DNA of 56,858 nt from Methanobacteriota archaeon (GTDB lineage Archaea; Thermoplasmatota; Poseidoniia; Poseidoniales; Poseidoniaceae): NCBI GenBank assembly GCA_002718195.1, contig PBDU01000005.1, forward strand, positions 116,651 to 173,508, read 5' to 3'. A model generated the notes under the pieces. It was not told the origin of the DNA and made no database searches. It saw only the letters and a list, made by a program, of their open reading frames with translations. Shown piece after piece: positions 15,089 through 23,100 of this stretch; positions within the stretch are counted from its first letter, which is position 1, and each line of letters begins with the position of its first letter. A program made the position numbers and the translations under genes.

Positions 15089-15916
15089 ATGCGGGGGAGA
15101 AGGATTCGCACGATATTCATCTCCCGCGATATTGAATTGAGGATAGTTTCACTCATAACTAGGGCAAGGGAATTTAGCGAGGATGTTATTTTTGTTGACT
15201 TGGGTTCAAATGATCAGACAGTTGAATTAGCAAATGAAGTTGATTGTAGGACTTTGAATCTATCGGGAGAAGTGACTCCCTCAAAAATTGCTAAACTACT
15301 AGGAGAAATTGAGTCAGATGATTTTGACACCAATATGATAATTAATGTTACAAAGGAATGGCGTTTGAAGGATTTACCATTGATTGTGAACAGAGCAAGG
15401 GAGCCATGGGACTTTCACTTAGCATTTATATCGGAATCAGATGATGTTGATCCGGATTTAGTAGAAATAAACAAGACTCCTATAAGCCATTTTGTGGTGA
15501 ATAAAATTGGTCTGGATGCCTTGTTAAAACTTCCAGATGACGGGACCGTCATTGATTTAGAGGAAAGTGTTAGGGCCAGGATTCTACCTTTATCCAAACC
15601 AGTTGTCGTCCCTCAAAGACAATCACTTGCTAAGGCAAGTCGCTTTGCTCAATTATTTTACTGGATGCTTGAAACGGGACATCCACTGATTCTATTTGGT
15701 ATACCAGGACTTACTCTCTTCATTCTTGGCTGGCAATTAAGTGATAACGTAGTTGATACATTCAACGAATTAAATTCAACATCCATGGGAGTAACTCTCG
15801 GAACTATTGCTCTAACACTCCTAGGGCTATTTGGATTGATGATTTCTCTGATATTGTATATTATGGGTAAACAAGTAGAGCACGTACAGAATCAGTACGC
15901 ATGGAATGAGGACTGA
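15089..15916 (+). CDS. Degenerate GT2-like membrane protein
   Basis: A 275-residue protein with the remains of a GT-A glycosyltransferase. The first nucleotide-binding motif survives as FVDLGSNDQTVELA, but where the DxD-type metal motif should be the sequence reads MIINVTKEWRLKDL, without acidic residues. It is also short between this point and the two C-terminal transmembrane helices (HPLILFGIPGLTLFILGW and a second at LGTIALTLLGLFGLMISLI), which resemble the membrane tail of dolichol-phosphate-sugar synthases. It is probably not catalytic; it could be a partner of the divergently encoded glycosyltransferase. The start ATG shares the bases CATG with an alternative start of that gene. It is followed by the HAD gene after 5 bases. 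Confidence 0.65.
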   Translation: MRGRRIRTIFISRDIELRIVSLITRAREFSEDVIFVDLGSNDQTVELANEVDCRTLNLSGEVTPSKIAKLLGEIESDDFDTNMIINVTKEWRLKDLPLIVNRAREPWDFHLAFISESDDVDPDLVEINKTPISHFVVNKIGLDALLKLPDDGTVIDLEESVRARILPLSKPVVVPQRQSLAKASRFAQLFYWMLETGHPLILFGIPGLTLFILGWQLSDNVVDTFNELNSTSMGVTLGTIALTLLGLFGLMISLILYIMGKQVEHVQNQYAWNED

Positions 15917-15921
15917 TTTGC

Positions 15922-16680
15922 ATGCGTGGTTTGGTATGCTTGGACATGGACAGAGTGCTGGTCGATCATCTATCAACTTGGCAAGTTGTTTACGATAAGT
16001 TAGGGGTCTCAAATAAAGAGGCATTTGATCTGTATAATTCCGGTAAGCTGAATGAATGGGATTGGATGAAGTTAGATTTGGAGTTAATTCGTAATGGCTG
16101 TATGGAATTGTATGGTAGTGAGTTAACCGATGAAATACTGAGAGAACTAGTGGATGATTCTCCTTTGATGGCTGGATGGCATAATCTCATCCAAGGTTGT
16201 CTTGATTTAGGATTGAAAGTGGCTATTATATCAGGTGGGATGCAGCATACTGCAAGAAAAATAGCAGCTTCTTTCCCTAGCGATGAAGACCATAAAAAAC
16301 GGTTAGGGGGTATTGATTTTTTGACTAGTAAGTTATACTGTGAAGGAAAGGATACATTGCTCGATGTGTTTACTAATGGTTGGACATCATGTCACCATGA
16401 GTCAGGGATTAGAAGAGTTGAGAAGACTGGAAGGTATCAAGTTGAGATGAATGGAAAGAGCTCAATTGTGAATTTAATCTCAAGTAGATATGGATTCAAA
16501 AAGTCGGAAATAGTATCTGTTGGTGATTCAGCAGGAGATATAACTATGTTCAATTCTAGTGGACTAGGAATTTGCTTCAACCCTTACAATGATGTACCTA
16601 AAAAACATGCGGACGTAGTTATTGAAGAGAAAAATCTGAATTTAGTTCTTGATGAAATAAGGAAGTTTTTGCATAGTTAG
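15922..16680 (+). CDS. HAD-superfamily phosphatase, phosphoserine-phosphatase-like
   Basis: A 252-residue HAD hydrolase. Motif I is CLDMDRVLVD (nucleophile Asp8, acid/base Asp10), motif II is the Ser of AIISGGMQ, the motif III lysine lies in NGKSSIVN, and motif IV is VSVGDSAGDITMF. The order and the ISGG sequence fit the SerB-like subfamily, which acts on small phosphomonoesters. Position +3 after the nucleophile is Arg, where most members have Gly (DxDGT/V). The substrate is unknown. It follows the GT-like gene closely, so a sugar phosphate or phospholipid head-group substrate is as likely as phosphoserine. Confidence 0.8.
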   Translation: MRGLVCLDMDRVLVDHLSTWQVVYDKLGVSNKEAFDLYNSGKLNEWDWMKLDLELIRNGCMELYGSELTDEILRELVDDSPLMAGWHNLIQGCLDLGLKVAIISGGMQHTARKIAASFPSDEDHKKRLGGIDFLTSKLYCEGKDTLLDVFTNGWTSCHHESGIRRVEKTGRYQVEMNGKSSIVNLISSRYGFKKSEIVSVGDSAGDITMFNSSGLGICFNPYNDVPKKHADVVIEEKNLNLVLDEIRKFLHS

Positions 16681-16707
16681 ATAAACGAAATCTTCTGTAG
16701 ATGTATT

Positions 16708-16812
16708 ATGGAAGATTACCTTATTTCCTCGATTTGCATGCATTGCGGATTTATGTTAGGTGAGTTCGTTCCCGGTATCCCGTGTCCACATTGTGGCGAA
16801 ATACTGCTCTAA
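16708..16812 (+). CDS. 34-residue zinc-ribbon microprotein
   Basis: An ATG at 16708 opens a 34-codon frame ending in TAA. The peptide contains ICMHCGF and, after nine residues, PCPHCGE: two CxxCG knuckles of a minimal zinc ribbon, ending in EILL. Such a pattern is unlikely by chance in a non-coding spacer. It lies 27 bases after the HAD gene on the same strand, and its stop overlaps the AsnRS stop on the other strand by 4 bases. Function is unknown; single zinc ribbons of this size usually bind RNA or partner proteins. Confidence 0.68.
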   Translation: MEDYLISSICMHCGFMLGEFVPGIPCPHCGEILL

Positions 16813-18140
16813 GGTGTGACTCTACGGGAGTCTCTTGGGAATGGAATCACTTCTCTAATGTGGTCTGCACCGCTTAGCCATGAGACTACTCTATCAACAC
16901 CTAATCCGAATCCCCCGTGAGGGACGCCACCATATGATCTCGTATCGATATAAAATTGGTAGGCATCGGTTGGTCCTCCCTCTTCTTCAAGCCGTTGCAA
17001 GATTTCATGTTCAGACCAAGTTCTCTCTCCTCCACCAATGATTTCACCATAACCTTCAGGTGCTAGAAGATCATGACATAGAACATACTTGTCATCCTCG
17101 GGGTTAACTCTGTGGTAGAATGGTTTTGCTATCTTTGGATAATTTGTAAGGAAATGTGGTACGTCAAAATCTTGAGTGAGGATTTTTTCTTTCGAATAAT
17201 CTAAGTCTTCGCCCCACTCAATTTCTACTCCTTTTTCTTGGAGTCTCCTTACCGCCTCGTCATAGGATATTCTTGGGAATGGGGTATCAGCAAATCTCCT
17301 GATGTCATCCAAATTTCTTCCTAAGGATTCCAACTCTGTGCTGCGTTCCTCTAACAATGTCTTGGCGATGTGTCTCACCAAACCTTCTCCATGTTCCATT
17401 ACCTCTGCATTGCTTGCCCATGCAATTTCCATTTCTGCATGCCAGAACTCTGTAAGGTGTCTTCTGGTTCGAGATTTTTCTGCTCTGAAAGATGGAGCGA
17501 TTGTGTAAAGCCTCTCCAAAGCAGGCATTGCCGCTTCTGCATAGAGTTGCCAAGATTGAGTTAAGTATGCCTTTTTCCCAAAATATGGGACTTCGAATAG
17601 TGTGGAACCTCCCTCAACTGCCCCAGCCACGAAATTTGGTGCTTGATATTCTAAGAAATCTAAGTTTCTGAAGTATGAGTGAATTGCTCCAAAAACAGTA
17701 GACCTAATCTTAAGCATCGTAGTCATCCTTGAAGTTCGAAGGTATAGGTGTCGATTGTCAAGAAGGAATTCAGTTTCCCCTCCGTCGGCAGCGGACATTG
17801 CAGATTCTGTAATTGGGAATGGTTTTTCTGGATTTACAGGTCCAACTATTTCAACAGATGTAATAGTTAATTCGTGACCGCCTGAGGCTCTATCATCAAC
17901 GTTTACTACCCCTGTCAAAATCACAGATGTTTCTATGATTGAATTTTTGAGGGAATCAAATTCATCATCTCCGAGAGCATCTCTTTTCCCAACGCATTGA
18001 ATTTCGCCGGTAGAGTCGCGCAGAACCACGAATCGAATCTTATTAGATCCTCTTGCTCTTTTTATCCAACCTTTCAATTCAACGGTTTCATTGTCATATT
18101 TACCGGCTTGTACATCTCCAACCCAGATATCCTTTGCCAT
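16809..18140 (-). CDS. asnS: Asparaginyl-tRNA synthetase
   Basis: A 443-residue class IIb synthetase. The N-terminal OB-fold reads the anticodon (VELKGWIKRARGSNKIRFVVLRD). The catalytic domain has motif 2 around FRAEKSRTRRHLTEFWHAEMEIA and motif 3 as GGFGLGVDRVVSWLSG. AsnRS rather than AspRS is indicated by VEGGSTLFEVPYFGKKAYLTQS and by YPKIAKPFYHR with CHDLLAPEGYGEIIGGGER. This means the organism charges tRNA-Asn directly rather than solely by the transamidation route. The ATG at 18140 (MAKDIWVGDV) is preferred to the in-frame ATG at 18158. Its 3' end overlaps the zinc-ribbon microgene by 4 bases. Confidence 0.92.
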   Translation of the reverse strand: MAKDIWVGDVQAGKYDNETVELKGWIKRARGSNKIRFVVLRDSTGEIQCVGKRDALGDDEFDSLKNSIIETSVILTGVVNVDDRASGGHELTITSVEIVGPVNPEKPFPITESAMSAADGGETEFLLDNRHLYLRTSRMTTMLKIRSTVFGAIHSYFRNLDFLEYQAPNFVAGAVEGGSTLFEVPYFGKKAYLTQSWQLYAEAAMPALERLYTIAPSFRAEKSRTRRHLTEFWHAEMEIAWASNAEVMEHGEGLVRHIAKTLLEERSTELESLGRNLDDIRRFADTPFPRISYDEAVRRLQEKGVEIEWGEDLDYSKEKILTQDFDVPHFLTNYPKIAKPFYHRVNPEDDKYVLCHDLLAPEGYGEIIGGGERTWSEHEILQRLEEEGGPTDAYQFYIDTRSYGGVPHGGFGLGVDRVVSWLSGADHIREVIPFPRDSRRVTP

Positions 18141-18257
18141 CTCAATCGTATCTCGCAAGAGAACCTACTTTTCAATTGCGAGGTTCAACCCAACAAAAAC
18201 ATCGTAATCGGGAAAATTTTCATGAAGACTAAAAAATAATCCCGCTTACTTGTCCTC

Positions 18258-19163
18258 ATGGGCAAGGTCGTCGTGTACGCAATAGGAGGAAATGCCCTCT
18301 CAGACCCCAAGGGCTCTGATCATAATTCAGATGATGTTTTGGAATCTGTAATCGACGATGTAATCGATTTACTGGAAGCAGATTGGAGAGTTGTTCTCAC
18401 CCATGGAAATGGACCACAGGTCGGACATTTGATGAGTTTAGATTCAAAAAACTCTGAGCCAATGGATTCTTGGGTTGCAGCAACTCAAGGAATGATTGGG
18501 CACTCTCTCGCGCTGAAACTTGATTCTCGCCTAAAGTCTAGAAATCGACCAGAAAGGTCAGCAGTTGTCCTGACGAGGGTAGAGGTTGACACTAGGGATG
18601 ACGGTTTCAATAACCCACAGAAGCCTGTCGGTCCGGTGTTGAAGGATGATGCAATCATTCCGCTAGATTGGACTACTAAACATACAGAGCATGGAAAGAG
18701 AAGGGTAGTAGCAAGCCCATTACCTGTATCTATCATAGATTCAGCCTTGATTGAAAAATTAGTTGGTTTAAGGGCAGTAGTTATCTGTGGAGGTGGTGGT
18801 GGAATACCCGTTTCAATTGAAGATGGTAAAATTAAGGGAGTAGAGGCAGTAGTTGACAAAGATCGATTAAGCGCTTTGCTAGCCATATCTCTCAAGGCTG
18901 ATGCACTAGTTATTTCAACAGGTATTGATTCAGTCAAACTTAATTTCGGGAAAGAAAATGAGCAGTCGCTCGATTCGATTTCAGTCGAATTAGCATTAAG
19001 ATATCTCGAAGAGGGTCATTTTCCTGCAGGCAGCATGGCACCAAAAATTGGCTCATTGATTGAAGCGGTAAGTCATGTACCTAGCATGGTTGCGATTTTG
19101 TGTAGTCCCGGCGAGGCAGTTTCGTCCCTCAGGGGAGAGTCAGGAACTTTGATTCAAAGATAG
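18258..19163 (+). CDS. arcC: Carbamate kinase-like amino-acid kinase
   Basis: A 301-residue member of the carbamate kinase family, making ATP from carbamoyl phosphate, or the reverse. Characteristic stretches: VVYAIGGNALSDP at the N-terminus, VLTHGNGPQVGHL, WVAATQGMIGHSLA, VICGGGGGIPV, GVEAVVDKDRLSALLA and AGSMAPKIGSLIEA. These match carbamate kinases rather than glutamate or aspartate kinases. No arginine deiminase or carbamoyltransferase lies nearby, so it may work in purine or urea-related carbamoyl-phosphate metabolism. It stands alone, 94 bases before tRNA-Lys. A short inverted repeat (ACGGA...TCCGT, 19178-19192) follows the stop. Confidence 0.88.
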   Translation: MGKVVVYAIGGNALSDPKGSDHNSDDVLESVIDDVIDLLEADWRVVLTHGNGPQVGHLMSLDSKNSEPMDSWVAATQGMIGHSLALKLDSRLKSRNRPERSAVVLTRVEVDTRDDGFNNPQKPVGPVLKDDAIIPLDWTTKHTEHGKRRVVASPLPVSIIDSALIEKLVGLRAVVICGGGGGIPVSIEDGKIKGVEAVVDKDRLSALLAISLKADALVISTGIDSVKLNFGKENEQSLDSISVELALRYLEEGHFPAGSMAPKIGSLIEAVSHVPSMVAILCSPGEAVSSLRGESGTLIQR

Positions 19164-19197
19164 ATAAATGAATTTACACGGACTGAATCCGTTGTGA

Positions 19198-19205
19198 TTA
19201 AATAG
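19198..19205 (+). promoter_or_regulatory. TATA box for tRNA-Lys
   Basis: TTAAATAG centred about 25 bases before the first base of the tRNA, the standard archaeal box-A distance for a transcript that starts at or near the mature 5' end. Confidence 0.55.
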
Positions 19206-19225
19206 GATTTGTTGGACGGTCGGCT

Positions 19226-19299
19226 GGGCCTGTAGCTTAGTCAGGTAGAGCGATGGACTCTTAATCCATCGGTCGCGGGTTCGAACCCCGTCAGGCCCG
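19226..19299 (+). tRNA. tRNA-Lys (anticodon CTT)
   Basis: Acceptor stem GGGCCTG (19226-19232) pairs with CAGGCCC (19292-19298); the discriminator is G at 19299, normal for lysine. The D arm has GCTTAGTCAGGTAGAGC with the conserved GG. The anticodon stem is ATGGA with TCCAT, loop CTCTTAA: T33, anticodon CTT at 19260-19262. The T arm contains GGTTCGAACCCC. CCA is not encoded and there is no intron. Confidence 0.95.
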
Positions 19300-19382
19300 C
19301 TAACTAGTTCATTCTCCATTCAATTCTTCTAGTTTAGAAAATAGCGTGAAGAGGAAAACAAAGGAAGAATTAATGAAATGAA

Positions 19383-20072
19383 TCATTGTTTTTCTAATAC
19401 CTCTACCCCATTTTTACCTGCGACAATAACAACATCACACATATTGTTGAATAGACCAACCTGAACAACCCCCGCAATTTTGAGGATATCCGTCTCGATA
19501 GAAACTGGGTCAGCGATTTTTGGACCTGTGAATGCATCAGCAATCAGGTTTCCATTATCTGTTTTCAGTTCCTTACCGTCTTGCTTGCGAATTTTAACAT
19601 CACAATTGAGTAATTTTTCAATCTGCTTCACAGTTGTTCCTGCACAAAATAAATTAATTTCGATTGGTAGTGGAAACTGACCTAGAGTTGTTACTTGTTT
19701 TCTATCATCTGCTACAACCACCATCTTATTACTTGCTTGTGCAACGATTTTCTCTCTAAGTAACGCAGCTCCACCTCCCTTGATTAACTGGAAACTAGGG
19801 TCAAATTCATCTGCTCCATCAATCACGATATCCAAGCCGTTTGTCTGATCAAGTTCGATAAGAGATATTCCAAGTGACTCTGCCAGTTCTTTTGTAGCTA
19901 AACTTGTAGGTACGCCGGTGATTTCTAATCCCTCTTCGATAATCCTTCTAGCAAGTTCGATGATTGTGTACTTCACTGTTGACCCTGTACCTAAACCAAC
20001 TTTCATCCCATTTTGGACATATTCACATGCTTTGATTCCGGCTTCTTTTTTCAGTGCCTCGATATCTTGCAT
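19383..20072 (-). CDS. rpiA: Ribose-5-phosphate isomerase A
   Basis: A 229-residue RpiA, interconverting ribose 5-phosphate and ribulose 5-phosphate. Signature segments: KVGLGTGSTVKYTI (phosphate loop), TSLATKELAESLGI, DIVIDGADEFD with the catalytic acidic residues, LIKGGGAALLREKIVA with the catalytic Lys and Glu, and VGLFNNMCDVVIV near the end. The ATG at 20070-20072 (MQDIEALKKEAG) is the family start; the upstream in-frame extension is hydrophobic and unlike the family. It supplies ribose 5-phosphate for nucleotides and for the PdxS reaction at the left edge of the window. Confidence 0.95.
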   Translation of the reverse strand: MQDIEALKKEAGIKACEYVQNGMKVGLGTGSTVKYTIIELARRIIEEGLEITGVPTSLATKELAESLGISLIELDQTNGLDIVIDGADEFDPSFQLIKGGGAALLREKIVAQASNKMVVVADDRKQVTTLGQFPLPIEINLFCAGTTVKQIEKLLNCDVKIRKQDGKELKTDNGNLIADAFTGPKIADPVSIETDILKIAGVVQVGLFNNMCDVVIVAGKNGVEVLEKQ

Positions 20073-20191
20073 GAGAATGACTAAAGTGATTTGGTGTAAT
20101 ATATTTTTGAGAGTTTTTTTTGCACCAATTTTAAGCGGAGGGAGAATAATCAAAGGAAGCATTTAGATGCTTGACTAAAGATTGCCAACCA

Positions 20192-23100
20192 ATGCAGACA
20201 GGGAGGCGTGCAGCGGGGGTTGCTTTGTTCCTTTGTGCAATAATGCTCATTCCATTGATTTCACTACCACCAAATGCTGACTTAACTCTCCTAGAAAACA
20301 CAACTAAACAGACTACTCCGTTTGATCAGGTGCAAAAAATAACAATAGGTTCTGAAACCGGTGGAACCGACGATTCGTTAACACTCTCTGTTGAGGATGG
20401 CAAATCAATAACTGGATTAGACCTAGACATTTCTCAATCTGCTTTGCCAAGGGTCCGAGGTGAGTCATTTGATGATGCAGGTTCATTCGACCACTCAACT
20501 ACTACGTATGATTCTATGAATGTTAACTCAACCGTATTGAGTGTCTTGCCGCAAGGTTGGGGATGGGATTTCGAAACTGCGAACACTACCTGGACTCTTC
20601 ATTCAGGAACATGGTTCCATGGCTTTGATACTACGCTCGGTCAAGCAGCGGGAGTGAATTCTGGAACTAAGGCTCTTTACAGCCACGTTGGTAGTTATCC
20701 AAGCGGTATGTCCGCTACTCACTGGGCAGAATCTCCAGTTATGGACTGCAGTGGGTGCTCTGGATCTTGGGAACTAAAGTATTTCAGAAAACTTCAGATT
20801 GAATCATCATATTACGACCACGCCTATGTCCAAGTGAAAAATTCTCAAGGCTCTTGGCAGAACATTTGGTCCAATAGTGGAACCATGGTAGAGAATAGTT
20901 TTTCTCAACAAACTCACAGTATTGGGAATTACATCAGCGGTAATCCTGCATTCCAAATCAGGTTTGGAATTGGAACAACCGATGGTTCAGTTCAGTATAC
21001 TGGATGGAATATTGATGATATTCTAATCGAACCTGCTGGCGGTTTGGCAGGATCTGGTGAAGGTAATTGGACTAGTCCAACATTCGGTTCAGGTGGTCTT
21101 TCTGAAACTTTAAGACCTCATGGTCACCTAAATTTTAATGGTTTGATACCTTCTGAAGCAAACTTTGAGTGGAGTTTAATAGATGCAACTACCAACTCTA
21201 TCATCCCTGGTTTTGATTCATTAACCGTGCAACATTTCGATTTAGGGGCAATCGATTACGAGAGATATCCTTCATTGAGAATTAAGATTCATATGTTGGC
21301 TGACTCAAGTGGCACTCCAATGCTGGATTCTATAGATTTAGAAAATAATTGGAACGATTCCTTTATGTCAGATCCAACAGAACGAGGCTGGCTATTTAAC
21401 GGAATGACTTGGAGCCAAAATGGGATATCTGGGAATGGTGATGCTCTAACAGACTCGAGAGTCTTCAGGAGTGGTTTTTCAGCGGTAAGAAATTCGTGTA
21501 ATCTGCCAAGTGGTGCCAGCCTATTCGTGATTCTAAGTGACGGGGAATACGAAGTGCCAAGCACTGGATTATTGATGCTCAACAAGCCATATCATGAAGC
21601 ACAATTCAAGATAGTATCAACTTCAAACACAGCAATATCAAAGTTTTCAGTGGAGCTGATCCAATCAAGCGCTCCGAAGGCAATGGGAATTGATGTTGGT
21701 TCTGATGGAGCGGTCGAATGGGGTTTTGCCCAACAAGGTATGGGACGCTTCGGGTTCCAGGATACTCTTTCCGACGGAAGTATGTGGGCTGAGTCTTATC
21801 TTTCTCAGTCTTCAACAGCATCATTTGAAACTTTACTGCCTGTTTCAGGCGTAACATCATTTGGCTATGCAATTAATTCCCCAGCAGGAGATTTGCAGGG
21901 TACATCAGTGACGATATCGGTTGGAGGAACATCGGTTGCATTGATGAACTTGGGTACACTTTCTGGGATCTCAAATCAATATCTATCATCACAAGATGTT
22001 AATTCCTTAAACGCCGCTATTTCTAGCACTTCTGATACAATCTCTAACAATGGAATTGTAATGGCTAAGGTAAGAATCAGCGTTGATTCAACAAATGATG
22101 GAAATGTACTGTTTGGAGGTATTGCTGCAAATTATGATTACGAGCCTTCGTTGAGACTAACTGCTCTCAATCCGATAGTCCTGGCGTTAAATCAAGAGTT
22201 AGGAAAAGTGAATTCGCAGGGGGGATTCAAAACGGTTAGTTTGCCGATAAAAATGGACTCAGATGGCTCCGTTGGAGTTAAATTACTCGAATTGCGTACT
22301 AATCCTTCCATTGCTGCCGTAAGTATGGATATTCAGGGAGCATATGACACTCTCACTCCTTCAGATGACTGGATAGAAGTGAATGCTACTTTTGATGGCT
22401 CGCCTCTTGGCTTAACGAATATCGAATCTGATGCAATTGGTGGAAATTGGGATGTTCAAATTCTAATTCAGGGTCAAAATCTGAACTCTGTTACGACATG
22501 TCCAGTTCGGTCTTTGGCAATTGAGGGAGATGTTGCTTCTTACTGCACTCAATCTGGTAAACAACTAATATGGGAATATCAAAACGAGTTGGGTTCCATA
22601 GATTATCTCGGGGATGGAAGATTCATTTCAATCGTTTCAAAATTCAAATTACCATCGGATTGGGATGACGAGGAATCAGCATCAATTTCCGTTAATTTCA
22701 TCACATCCGTAGGACCAATGCTGCCGGCAACTACTGTGTTTGGACTGGGTTCGTCCTTGGGAATAGAAAATGATGTTTCACTGAAATCATGGGGAATCAG
22801 GACCTCAAGCGGTGTTTTAGTTGATCCATCTGACGGACAAATTCTTCCGGGCGACGATGTACAGATAGAGATAAACCTCGGATTTGAAGGAATAGATGAA
22901 AGAGCAAAGCCAAGGACAGGGCAAGTCCAAGTCAACCTGTATTCAGACGATATGCTGGTTAATTCTTCTTCGATTATTTTCAACGGCTTCCAATCATTTG
23001 ACTTCTCGATACCCAGTATAGGAAATAGCATTGATTTGAAAGTCGAACTTGTTCCATTAGAAAACGTTGGCATTCACTATGAGGTCTCTAGATTTGGTTT

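Noticed and set aside
19178..19192. Short inverted repeat ACGGA...TCCGT after carbamate kinase as terminator
   Set aside because: Only five pairs with a five-base loop and no T tract directly after it; too weak to call separately.
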